Shown: positions 1 to 6,084 of the stretch, piece after piece
Layout: every line of letters begins with the position of its first letter
Position numbering within the stretch: position 1 is the stretch's first letter
NCBI GenBank assembly: GCA_002381125.1
Contig: DFUT01000019.1
Location: 1-25,166 of the forward strand
Reading direction: 5' to 3'
From: Bacteroidales bacterium UBA4179
GTDB taxonomy: Bacteria > Bacteroidota > Bacteroidia > Bacteroidales > Dysgonomonadaceae
DNA: 25,166 bases
Made by a program: the position numbers and the translations under genes
Notes under the pieces: generated by a model
Told to the model about the DNA's origin: nothing
Databases searched by the model: none
Seen by the model: the letters and a program-made list of their open reading frames with translations, nothing else

Positions 1-36
1 AAAGAACAATTGATCGTAGAATTATATTCTAAATAA
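1..36 (+). CDS. rpsD: 30S ribosomal protein S4, C-terminal end (partial)
   Basis: The window opens inside a reading frame that encodes KEQLIVELYSK and then a TAA stop. This is the usual C-terminus of Bacteroidales ribosomal protein S4, a primary 16S rRNA-binding protein of the small subunit. Only the last 11 codons are present. It stops 16 bases before rpoA, the expected S4-alpha-L17 order, so the three genes are probably co-transcribed. The call rests on this short tail plus gene order. Confidence 0.85.
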   Translation, partial: KEQLIVELYSK

Positions 37-52
37 ATAATAACAACATTAC

Positions 53-1054
53 ATGGCAATATTAGCATTTCAGAAACCCGATAACGTAATCATGTTGAAG
101 GAGGATGCTTTCCACGGAAAGTTTGAATTCCGACCGCTTGAACCGGGCTATGGCATTACCATTGGTAATGCATTACGCCGAATTTTGCTTTCTTCACTCG
201 AAGGATTTGCAATTACGTCGATAAAAATCGAAGGGGTTGAGCATGAGTTTGCCTCCATTCCGGGTGTTATCGAAGATGTAACGGGCATCATTCTCAATTT
301 GAAGAAAGTACGGTTTAAACGATTGGTCGAAGAGTTCGAATCCGAGAAAGTAAGTCTTCACATTTCGGGAACAGAAGTGTTCAAAGCCGGGGATATTGGC
401 AAAGTATTGACAGGCTTCGAGGTATTGAACCCCGACTTGGAAATATGCCATATGGAAAAAAAGGCAGAGATTCGTTTAGAACTCTCCATCAACAAAGGTC
501 GTGGCTATGTTCCTGCCGATGAAAATCGCACCCTGCTACCTCCTGATGATGTGCAAACAATTGCCATTGACTCTATTTTCACCCCGATCCGAAATGTAAA
601 ATATGAGATCGAAAATTACCGTATCGAACAGAAAACGGATTACGAGAAATTGATTATCGAGGTTTCTACCGATGGTTCTATTCGGCCAAAAGAGGCATTA
701 AAAGAAGCATCAAAAATACTTATTCAGCATTTTGTATTGTTTTCCGACGATGAAAAAATCATGGTCGAATCACCCGATGCCGACGCCATCGAGGAGTTCG
801 ACGAAGAGGTGCTTCATATGCGTCAGCTTCTCAAGCGCAAGTTATCCGATTTGGATCTTTCGGTGCGAGCTCTTAACTGTCTCAAGGCAGCCGATGTAGA
901 AACACTTGGCCAACTGGTTACCTATACCAGAAACGATCTTCTTAAATTCCGAAATTTCGGGAAGAAGTCGCTTATCGAATTGGAAGAGCTCCTCGCCGGA
1001 ATGAATCTGACTTTCGGTATGGACGTTTCGAAATATAAATTAGATAAAGATTAA
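53..1054 (+). CDS. rpoA: DNA-directed RNA polymerase subunit alpha
   Basis: Encodes the alpha subunit, whose dimer scaffolds assembly of RNA polymerase and whose C-terminal domain contacts upstream DNA and activators. The 333-residue protein has the full N-terminal dimerisation domain (FEFRPLEPGYGITIGNALRR near residues 25-44, then the LLSSLEG segment) and a C-terminal HhH-type domain from about residue 265 (LDLSVRALNCLKAADVETLG, then RNFGKKSLIELEELL). Length is normal for Bacteroidota. The ATG lies 16 bases after rpsD and no strong Shine-Dalgarno site is seen, as is usual in this phylum. rplQ follows after 5 bases. Confidence 0.98.
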   Translation: MAILAFQKPDNVIMLKEDAFHGKFEFRPLEPGYGITIGNALRRILLSSLEGFAITSIKIEGVEHEFASIPGVIEDVTGIILNLKKVRFKRLVEEFESEKVSLHISGTEVFKAGDIGKVLTGFEVLNPDLEICHMEKKAEIRLELSINKGRGYVPADENRTLLPPDDVQTIAIDSIFTPIRNVKYEIENYRIEQKTDYEKLIIEVSTDGSIRPKEALKEASKILIQHFVLFSDDEKIMVESPDADAIEEFDEEVLHMRQLLKRKLSDLDLSVRALNCLKAADVETLGQLVTYTRNDLLKFRNFGKKSLIELEELLAGMNLTFGMDVSKYKLDKD

Positions 1055-1059
1055 CAGGA

Positions 1060-1845
1060 ATGAGACATAGACGTAAAAACAATCATTTAGGACGTAAAAA
1101 AGGGCATCGCGAAGCCATGCTTTCCAACATGGCTACGTCGCTCATTATGCATAAACGTATTTATACCACCGTTCCCAAAGCCAAAGAATTGCGCAGATTT
1201 GTGGAACCCCTCATCACGAGATCGAAGGAAGATACCACCCATTCCCGACGAGTTGTTTTCAGTGCATTAAAAAACAAATATGCGGTAACGGAGCTTTTTC
1301 AAACGGTATCGCAAAAAGTGGGAGATCGTCCCGGAGGTTACACCCGCATCATCAAAACGGGATATCGCTTGGGCGACAATGCCCCCATGTGCTTTATCGA
1401 ACTGGTAGATTTCAACGAAAACATGCTTCAAGAAAGCAGACCCAAGAGAACAAGAACGCGCCGTTCGCGTAAAAAATCTGCAGCCAAAGCTACCGGTGCC
1501 GAGGCCCTTTCTTCCGATACTCCCGTTTCCGACGTAGAGGGAAAAGCAGAAGGAAAAGCAGCGAAAGCAAAAGGTAAAGTTTCCGGTGAAAGCGCAAAAA
1601 AAGTAAAAGCCAAAACCACAGGCACGGGTACCGAGGAAGCCAAAAGCGAAGCTCCTGAAGCGAAAACTGCCACAGAAACTTCGACCAAAGAAGCTCCTCA
1701 GACCGAGGGCGGCTCGTCTGAACAGACCGAAACCGGTCCATCTGAACAGGCTGAAAGTGCTTCGTCTGAAAAGAAAGAAGACGACAAAAAAGAAGGGCCC
1801 CAAGCTCAAGCCGAGACTGAGGCCGATGAAGATACAAAAAGTTGA
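1060..1845 (+). CDS. rplQ: 50S ribosomal protein L17 with long low-complexity C-terminal extension
   Basis: Large-subunit ribosomal protein L17. Residues 1 to about 120 are a complete L17 domain (MRHRRKNNHLGRKKGHREAM at the start, then FVEPLITRSKEDTTHSRR and DRPGGYTRIIKTGYRLGDNA). After this comes a tail of about 140 residues with no aromatic residue: first basic (RPKRTRTRRSRKKSAAKA), then rich in Ala, Lys, Glu, Thr and Ser, ending acidic. Bacteroidales L17 proteins usually have a much shorter tail, about 160 residues in total as I recall, against 261 here. It starts 5 bases after rpoA and a strong terminator follows, so it closes the operon. Confidence 0.96.
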   Translation: MRHRRKNNHLGRKKGHREAMLSNMATSLIMHKRIYTTVPKAKELRRFVEPLITRSKEDTTHSRRVVFSALKNKYAVTELFQTVSQKVGDRPGGYTRIIKTGYRLGDNAPMCFIELVDFNENMLQESRPKRTRTRRSRKKSAAKATGAEALSSDTPVSDVEGKAEGKAAKAKGKVSGESAKKVKAKTTGTGTEEAKSEAPEAKTATETSTKEAPQTEGGSSEQTETGPSEQAESASSEKKEDDKKEGPQAQAETEADEDTKS

Positions 1846-1895
1846 TGAAACTTCCGGACAGGAGTTGAAGCTAAACGCCGAGAAAAGCAGTGAGC

Positions 1896-1926
1896 AGCGC
1901 TACGAATCCCTTCGTGGCGCTTTTTT
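1896..1926 (+). terminator. Rho-independent terminator after rplQ
   Basis: An 11-bp stem (AGCGCTACGAA pairing with TTCGTGGCGCT, one T-G wobble) closes a TCCC loop and runs directly into six T residues. It lies 50 bases after the rplQ stop and should end the rpsD-rpoA-rplQ transcript. Confidence 0.9.
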
Positions 1927-1954
1927 CATTTTTAAAAATTATCGTGTACATTTG
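1924..1954 (+). promoter_or_regulatory. Bacteroidota-type promoter for the Nif3-like gene
   Basis: TACATTTG at 1947-1954 matches the -7 consensus TAnnTTTG. TTTC at 1924-1927, spaced by 19 bases, is one base off the -33 box TTTG. The start codon is 30 bases further on. The -33 box overlaps the T-tract of the rplQ terminator. Confidence 0.7.
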
Positions 1955-1983
1955 CAATACCAACCCCCAAAAAATCGAAAATT

Positions 1984-3078
1984 ATGCGCATAAAAGACAT
2001 TCTTCAGGTAATCGAACAACTTGCTCCTCCTGCCTTGCAGGAAGATTTCGATAACGCCGGCCTGCAAGCGGGCGATGCCACTCGCGAAGCAACGGGCGCA
2101 CTTCTGTGCATCGATGTAACGGAAAATGTTATCGACGAGGCCGTTTCGTTGGGATGCAACCTCGTCATTTCCCATCACCCCCTGCTTTTTCGGCCGTTAA
2201 AGTCGCTCACCGGTCAAACCTACATCGAACGATGCCTCATCAACGCCGTCAAAAACGATATCGCCGTATATGCGGCACACACCAATCTCGATAACGTACA
2301 GGGCGGCGTAAATTACAAACTGGCCGATATGCTGGGATTGCAACAAGTGCACATCCTAAGCCCGAAGAAAAGCGCTTTGCTCAAGCTCGTCACCTTCGTA
2401 CCCGAATCCCACGCCGACTCGCTTCGCAGCGCACTTTTCAACGCCGGTGCCGGCAATATCGGCAACTACGATTCGTGCAGCTACAACCTCATTGGCGAAG
2501 GCACGTTCAGGGCCCGCGACGGGGCCAACCCGTTTGTAGGTAGAGTGGGCGAGCTGCATTTCGAAAAAGAAATACGCATCGAAACCGTGCTTCCCCGCCA
2601 TCGTCAGGACGACGTGCTTCGTGCCTTAATTGCCGTGCACCCCTACGAAGAACCCGCCTACGACTTTTATCCTTTGGAAAATGCATGGGCTCAAGCCGGC
2701 AGCGGCGTAGCAGGCGTCCTTCCCGATCCGATGTCCGAACAAGAGTTTCTCTATCAGCTGAAAGATATTTTCAACCTTCCCACCATCCGTCACACCAAGA
2801 TGCAAAACCGCGAAATCCGCGATGTGGCCCTCTGTGGCGGTAGCGGCGCTTTCCTCATCCCTCAGGCCGTGGCCTACGGAGCCGATGCCTTTGTTACCGG
2901 TGAAGCAAAGTATAACGACTTTTACGATGCCGAAGGACGTATATTGCTCGCTGTGGTAGGGCATTACGAGTCGGAAATTTGCACAAAAGACATCTTTTAC
3001 GATGCCATTTCAAAAAAATATCCTACCTTTGTAGTCCATAAATCGGCGTTCGATTCGAACCCCGTGAAATATTTGTAA
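1984..3078 (+). CDS. Nif3-like dinuclear metal center protein (YqfO/YbgI family)
   Basis: Member of the Nif3 family: toroidal hexamers with a two-metal site per subunit whose cellular substrate is not settled. Databases often label it GTP cyclohydrolase I type 2. Metal-ligand motifs are visible: SHHPLLF (His64, His65), AHTNLDNV (His99, Asp103), and GHYESE near the C-terminus (His327, Glu331). At 364 residues this is the long form, with a PII/CutA-like insert between the two halves (VHPYEEPAYDFYPL is typical of it). It has its own promoter and terminator. The zinc-ribbon gene that follows is a common neighbour of Nif3 genes across bacteria. Confidence 0.93.
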   Translation: MRIKDILQVIEQLAPPALQEDFDNAGLQAGDATREATGALLCIDVTENVIDEAVSLGCNLVISHHPLLFRPLKSLTGQTYIERCLINAVKNDIAVYAAHTNLDNVQGGVNYKLADMLGLQQVHILSPKKSALLKLVTFVPESHADSLRSALFNAGAGNIGNYDSCSYNLIGEGTFRARDGANPFVGRVGELHFEKEIRIETVLPRHRQDDVLRALIAVHPYEEPAYDFYPLENAWAQAGSGVAGVLPDPMSEQEFLYQLKDIFNLPTIRHTKMQNREIRDVALCGGSGAFLIPQAVAYGADAFVTGEAKYNDFYDAEGRILLAVVGHYESEICTKDIFYDAISKKYPTFVVHKSAFDSNPVKYL

Positions 3079-3123
3079 CTCTTTGACGGTCCGACTTGTT
3101 CCCGTCGTTACAAATGAAATGTG

Positions 3124-3167
3124 GTAATGAAACGATGAAGCAATCGTTTAATTACTGCATTTTTTTG
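3124..3167 (+). terminator. Probable terminator after the Nif3-like gene
   Basis: A 13-bp stem with one mismatch (GTAATGAAACGAT against ATCGTTTAATTAC) and a 6-base loop is followed by TGCA and then seven T residues. The four bases between stem and T-tract make it less than ideal. Confidence 0.65.
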
Positions 3168-3246
3168 TCGGTTACACACGCATGAAATGCGATATTTTTA
3201 GTCACATTCACAATAAAAACAACATTTACAATAAAAACATACCACT

Positions 3247-4014
3247 ATGGCAACCAAGAAAAAAAATGCAAAAGATGTATCGCCGGAAGAAAAGTTGAAG
3301 ACCCTTTACAAGCTTCAAACGTATCTCTCCGAGATCGACCGCATCAAAACCCTTCGGGGCGAACTACCGTTGGAAGTAGCCGACCTCGACGACGAAGTTG
3401 CGGGTCTGAATACCCGAATTGCCAAATTCGAAGCCGATCTCGATGAAATCAACAAAGCGATAAAAGCCGAAAAGGTAAAGATCGAAACCGGTAAAGCAAA
3501 GCTTGAAAAGTACAATACTCAGCTCGAAAATGTGCGCAACAGCAAAGAATACGACCATTTGTCAAAGGAAATCGAGTTTGAGACACTCGAGATCGAGTTG
3601 GCCGAAAAGCATATTCGCGAGTATCAGGAGGAAGCCAAAGCCATTAAAGAGCAAATCGAGGCGGCCAATGAACTGCTAAAAGAAAAAATGCTCGATCTGG
3701 AACAGAAGCGCAAAGAGCTTAACGAAATTATTTCGGAGACCAAAGCACAGGAAGAGAAACTTCGCGAAAAAGTAAAAAGAACCGAAGCAAAAATAGACCC
3801 TCGTCTACTGGCTGCTTTCCGCCGTATCCGCAAAAATGCCCGCAACGGACTGGCCATCGTCACCATACAGCGTGGTGCTTGCGGCGGTTGTTTCAACAAA
3901 ATTCCGCCTCAGCGTCAGTTGGATATCAAGATGGGCAAAAAGATCATCGTGTGCGAATACTGCGGGCGCATCCTGGTCGACCCCGAACTTGTCGGCGCTC
4001 CCGTTGTCGAATAA
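3247..4014 (+). CDS. Coiled-coil C4-type zinc-ribbon protein (CdsZ/FlgZ-like, DUF164)
   Basis: The 255-residue protein is almost wholly a long charged coiled-coil hairpin (about residues 12-195, with many Glu/Lys heptads), followed by a C-terminal zinc ribbon with Cys212-GG-Cys215 and Cys236-EY-Cys239. This is the layout of the DUF164/zf-RING_7 family, which includes Chlamydia CdsZ and Helicobacter HP0958/FlgZ, adaptor proteins tied to secretion or flagellar systems. In Bacteroidota without flagella the role is unknown, and a nucleic-acid or chaperone-like role is only a guess. It follows the Nif3-like gene, a widespread pairing, but here a terminator lies between the two. Confidence 0.9.
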   Translation: MATKKKNAKDVSPEEKLKTLYKLQTYLSEIDRIKTLRGELPLEVADLDDEVAGLNTRIAKFEADLDEINKAIKAEKVKIETGKAKLEKYNTQLENVRNSKEYDHLSKEIEFETLEIELAEKHIREYQEEAKAIKEQIEAANELLKEKMLDLEQKRKELNEIISETKAQEEKLREKVKRTEAKIDPRLLAAFRRIRKNARNGLAIVTIQRGACGGCFNKIPPQRQLDIKMGKKIIVCEYCGRILVDPELVGAPVVE

Positions 4015-4033
4015 TAAACCCCTTTAAATATTT

Positions 4034-4074
4034 GCAGCCGCACGACTTAGTTGTCATGCGGCTGCAGTTTTTTT
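4034..4074 (+). terminator. Strong Rho-independent terminator after the zinc-ribbon gene
   Basis: GCAGCCGCA (4034-4042) pairs perfectly with TGCGGCTGC (4057-4065). An inner GAC/GTC pair extends the stem past one mismatch around a TTAGTT loop. AG and seven T residues follow. It is 20 bases after the stop codon. Confidence 0.92.
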
Positions 4075-4085
4075 AGCGATTATGT

Positions 4086-4229
4086 GTTTGTTCGTGTTGC
4101 AGTTTGTTCGTGTTGCAGTTTGTTCGTGTTGCAGTTTGTTCGTGTTGCAGTTTGTTTGAGCTGCGGTTTGTTTGAGCTGCGGTTTGTTTGAGCTGCGGTT
4201 TGTTTGAGCTGCGGTTTGTTCGTGTTGCG
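4086..4229. repeat. Nine tandem 16-bp repeats
   Basis: Nine contiguous units with no spacers: four of GTTTGTTCGTGTTGCA, four of GTTTGTTTGAGCTGCG, then one hybrid, GTTTGTTCGTGTTGCG. Units within each block are identical, so the array grew by block duplication. A unit length of 16 is not a multiple of three. The array is in the non-coding gap between two converging genes, just past a terminator. Confidence 0.95.
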
Positions 4230-4256
4230 GCTGCAAATATTTGAAATTGGTGAGTG

Positions 4257-4316
4257 ATGCACTGAAAGAGTTAATGCACTGAAAGAGTTAATGCACTGAA
4301 AGAATTAATGCACTAA
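4257..4316. repeat. Tandem 17-bp repeats at the 3' end of the beta-barrel gene
   Basis: Three full units of ATGCACTGAAAGAGTTA (the third has one change) start at 4257, 4274 and 4291, and a partial fourth unit runs from 4308. The TAG stop codon of the - strand barrel gene lies in the partial unit, so the array begins exactly at the end of that gene. Confidence 0.9.
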
Positions 4317-6082
4317 AATTGGAAAGCAAATCCTCCCAGAATATTGATGGTTTGGGCGGGATAACCGTACCAAATATCGTACTTCTTCGATAAAATGTTG
4401 TGCACCCGCACGTTGAGCGAGATCGCCGGCGTAATGTTGTAAATCATGCCCGCATTCAAATCGTTGATATTCTTCATCTTCACGTTCTCGCCGTTGAAAA
4501 ACGACCACCTCCCCGAAGCCAGGTAATAATCCACCGTAAATTTCATCTCGTTCGAAGTCTGTATCACCACCCTCACATCCGTTTCCACATCCGGCATGTT
4601 CCACGCCTCGGCATCCTCAATCTCCATATCTCCCAGGCGAGCCTCCTTCACCGAATAGAAATTTTTCTTCAACCGAAACGAAATATCCAGCGGCGCCCAA
4701 ATATTCCATCGGATCAATCCGCCAATGTGCGAGTGGGAAAGATCGCCGTATGCCGGCACCAACGGCTCTTTTACGACCCATTCCGGCAATGCTGTTTCGG
4801 AGTCGGTCTCAATCTCGTTCTCGGGGACACTCTGCAGCACTTGATCCATCACCGGGAAATGCGCATCGTCCGTTTTTCGGAAACCGCCGAAAACATCCAG
4901 CCTAAACCCTTCCAATTCGCCCATCTTTATGCCCGCTTCCACGTCCACGTAGGTAAACGACGGCTTCACTGCGACACCCGGTTTGTAGTAGCGCGACTCC
5001 CGCATCACGTTCAGGTACGTATTATCGTCAATACCCCCCTTCACGTTCGCATAGAACGACGATTTATCGGTCATCATCAACGTAAACTCCACATTGGGTG
5101 CCACCCGCACCATATCGTTATCGCCAAACTGCAGCTGTACATCCGCACCCAGCCGCGTCTCCCAGTTCAGTCCATCGAACAAAACAAACGGAGCCGCATC
5201 CACCAACAGGTAATTTTTTATACCCGACGGTCGGTTGTAAAACACCCCCTTCACCTTACCGTCCACACCCCATTGGCTGCCCCCGTCGAAAGGCCTCGTC
5301 ATTCCCGCCATCGCTTCCAGTTGGCTGCCCGCCGTACCTTTCTCGTCCGGCTCGCAACCAAATTTCGAAGAAAAATGCATAAAATCGACATACCCCCTGT
5401 ACTTGTCTTCTTCCCATTCGAAAGCATCCATTCCCGCACTCAGTTGAAACACCTCCAATCGCTGTTTTTCGTCATTGAAAAGGCGATCCTTGCCAAAGGT
5501 ATTGCCGTAATAATTGAACTTCGAATGCAGGTACGACGCCTGCAAATTCAGTCGGTAAGCATCGAAGAGATGGCTATACTCCGCTCCGCCTTTCGTATCC
5601 ATGAAATAAGCCGTTGTCGTTGCCGGGTCCGACTTCTGCGCATACTTCACGTCGCCGTTGGTCGAGTGGTGCAGCACCCTCACATTCAGCTTATCGTTCT
5701 CCGTATCCACCAACCGGTAACCCAGCGCCCCGTCCACGTTGGCATAATTTCCTGCATTCATGAAGAAATGCCCCCTTTCCGTACTGAACGGAATCGCCGT
5801 CATGATACTTGCCGGGCGCGGAATCGCAATCTCAAACGGCGGATTCGTTCGTCCCGCCCACGAAGCATACTCCATGCTCGGTTTTCTCGACACCGGTTCG
5901 GGCAACGCCGGCAGCGAACTGATTTTCGCCGCATCTTTCAGCGTCGGGTTAAACTGTCGTTCCAGCTCCATCTGCCTTCTCAGCAACGAATCCTGTTGCT
6001 GCGCCAAAACACCTGCGGCAACCATCAACCCCGCCGCCAAAGGGAATACATATCTTTTCATCTTCAGCTTGATCTTCTTCAT
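4313..6082 (-). CDS. Outer-membrane beta-barrel protein, TonB-receptor-like without plug
   Basis: Predicted outer-membrane barrel of 589 residues. A short basic N-terminus and hydrophobic stretch (RYVFPLAAGLMVAAGVLAQ) form a signal peptide. The rest is alternating polar/aromatic beta-strand sequence, and the C-terminus (RVHNILSKKYDIWYGYP, ending GGFAFQF) is like the last strands of TonB-dependent receptors, ending in Phe. No N-terminal plug domain or TonB box is seen, so transport activity is uncertain. I chose the ATG at 6082, two bases after the TPR gene stop. A TTG at 6088 overlapping that stop and an ATG at 6061 are alternatives. It is the last gene of the NUDIX-TPR-barrel operon, which suggests it works with the TPR protein at the envelope. 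Confidence 0.82.
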   Translation of the reverse strand: MKKIKLKMKRYVFPLAAGLMVAAGVLAQQQDSLLRRQMELERQFNPTLKDAAKISSLPALPEPVSRKPSMEYASWAGRTNPPFEIAIPRPASIMTAIPFSTERGHFFMNAGNYANVDGALGYRLVDTENDKLNVRVLHHSTNGDVKYAQKSDPATTTAYFMDTKGGAEYSHLFDAYRLNLQASYLHSKFNYYGNTFGKDRLFNDEKQRLEVFQLSAGMDAFEWEEDKYRGYVDFMHFSSKFGCEPDEKGTAGSQLEAMAGMTRPFDGGSQWGVDGKVKGVFYNRPSGIKNYLLVDAAPFVLFDGLNWETRLGADVQLQFGDNDMVRVAPNVEFTLMMTDKSSFYANVKGGIDDNTYLNVMRESRYYKPGVAVKPSFTYVDVEAGIKMGELEGFRLDVFGGFRKTDDAHFPVMDQVLQSVPENEIETDSETALPEWVVKEPLVPAYGDLSHSHIGGLIRWNIWAPLDISFRLKKNFYSVKEARLGDMEIEDAEAWNMPDVETDVRVVIQTSNEMKFTVDYYLASGRWSFFNGENVKMKNINDLNAGMIYNITPAISLNVRVHNILSKKYDIWYGYPAQTINILGGFAFQF

Positions 6083-6084
6083 TT

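Larger units (their letters stand above)
4026..4242. repeat. 17-bp inverted repeats bracketing a tandem array
   Basis: AAATATTTGCAGCCGCA at 4026-4042 recurs in exact inverted form (TGCGGCTGCAAATATTT) at 4226-4242. The left copy includes the left arm of the zinc-ribbon gene terminator, and the right copy overlaps the end of the last 16-bp repeat unit. The whole tandem array therefore lies inside a 217-bp inverted-repeat frame. Confidence 0.9.

Noticed and set aside
3193..3200. TATTTTTA as a promoter for the zinc-ribbon gene
   Set aside because: Lacks the final G of the -7 box and the nearest TTTG is 25 bases away, so I did not call it; a promoter must exist after the terminator but I cannot place it.
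4086..4229. CRISPR array
   Set aside because: Units are contiguous, 16 bp, and have no unique spacers; no cas genes nearby.
4054..4262. Short Gln/Thr/Asn-repeat frames on the - strand over the 16-bp array
   Set aside because: Products of reading a non-triplet tandem repeat in different frames; no start context or conserved flank.
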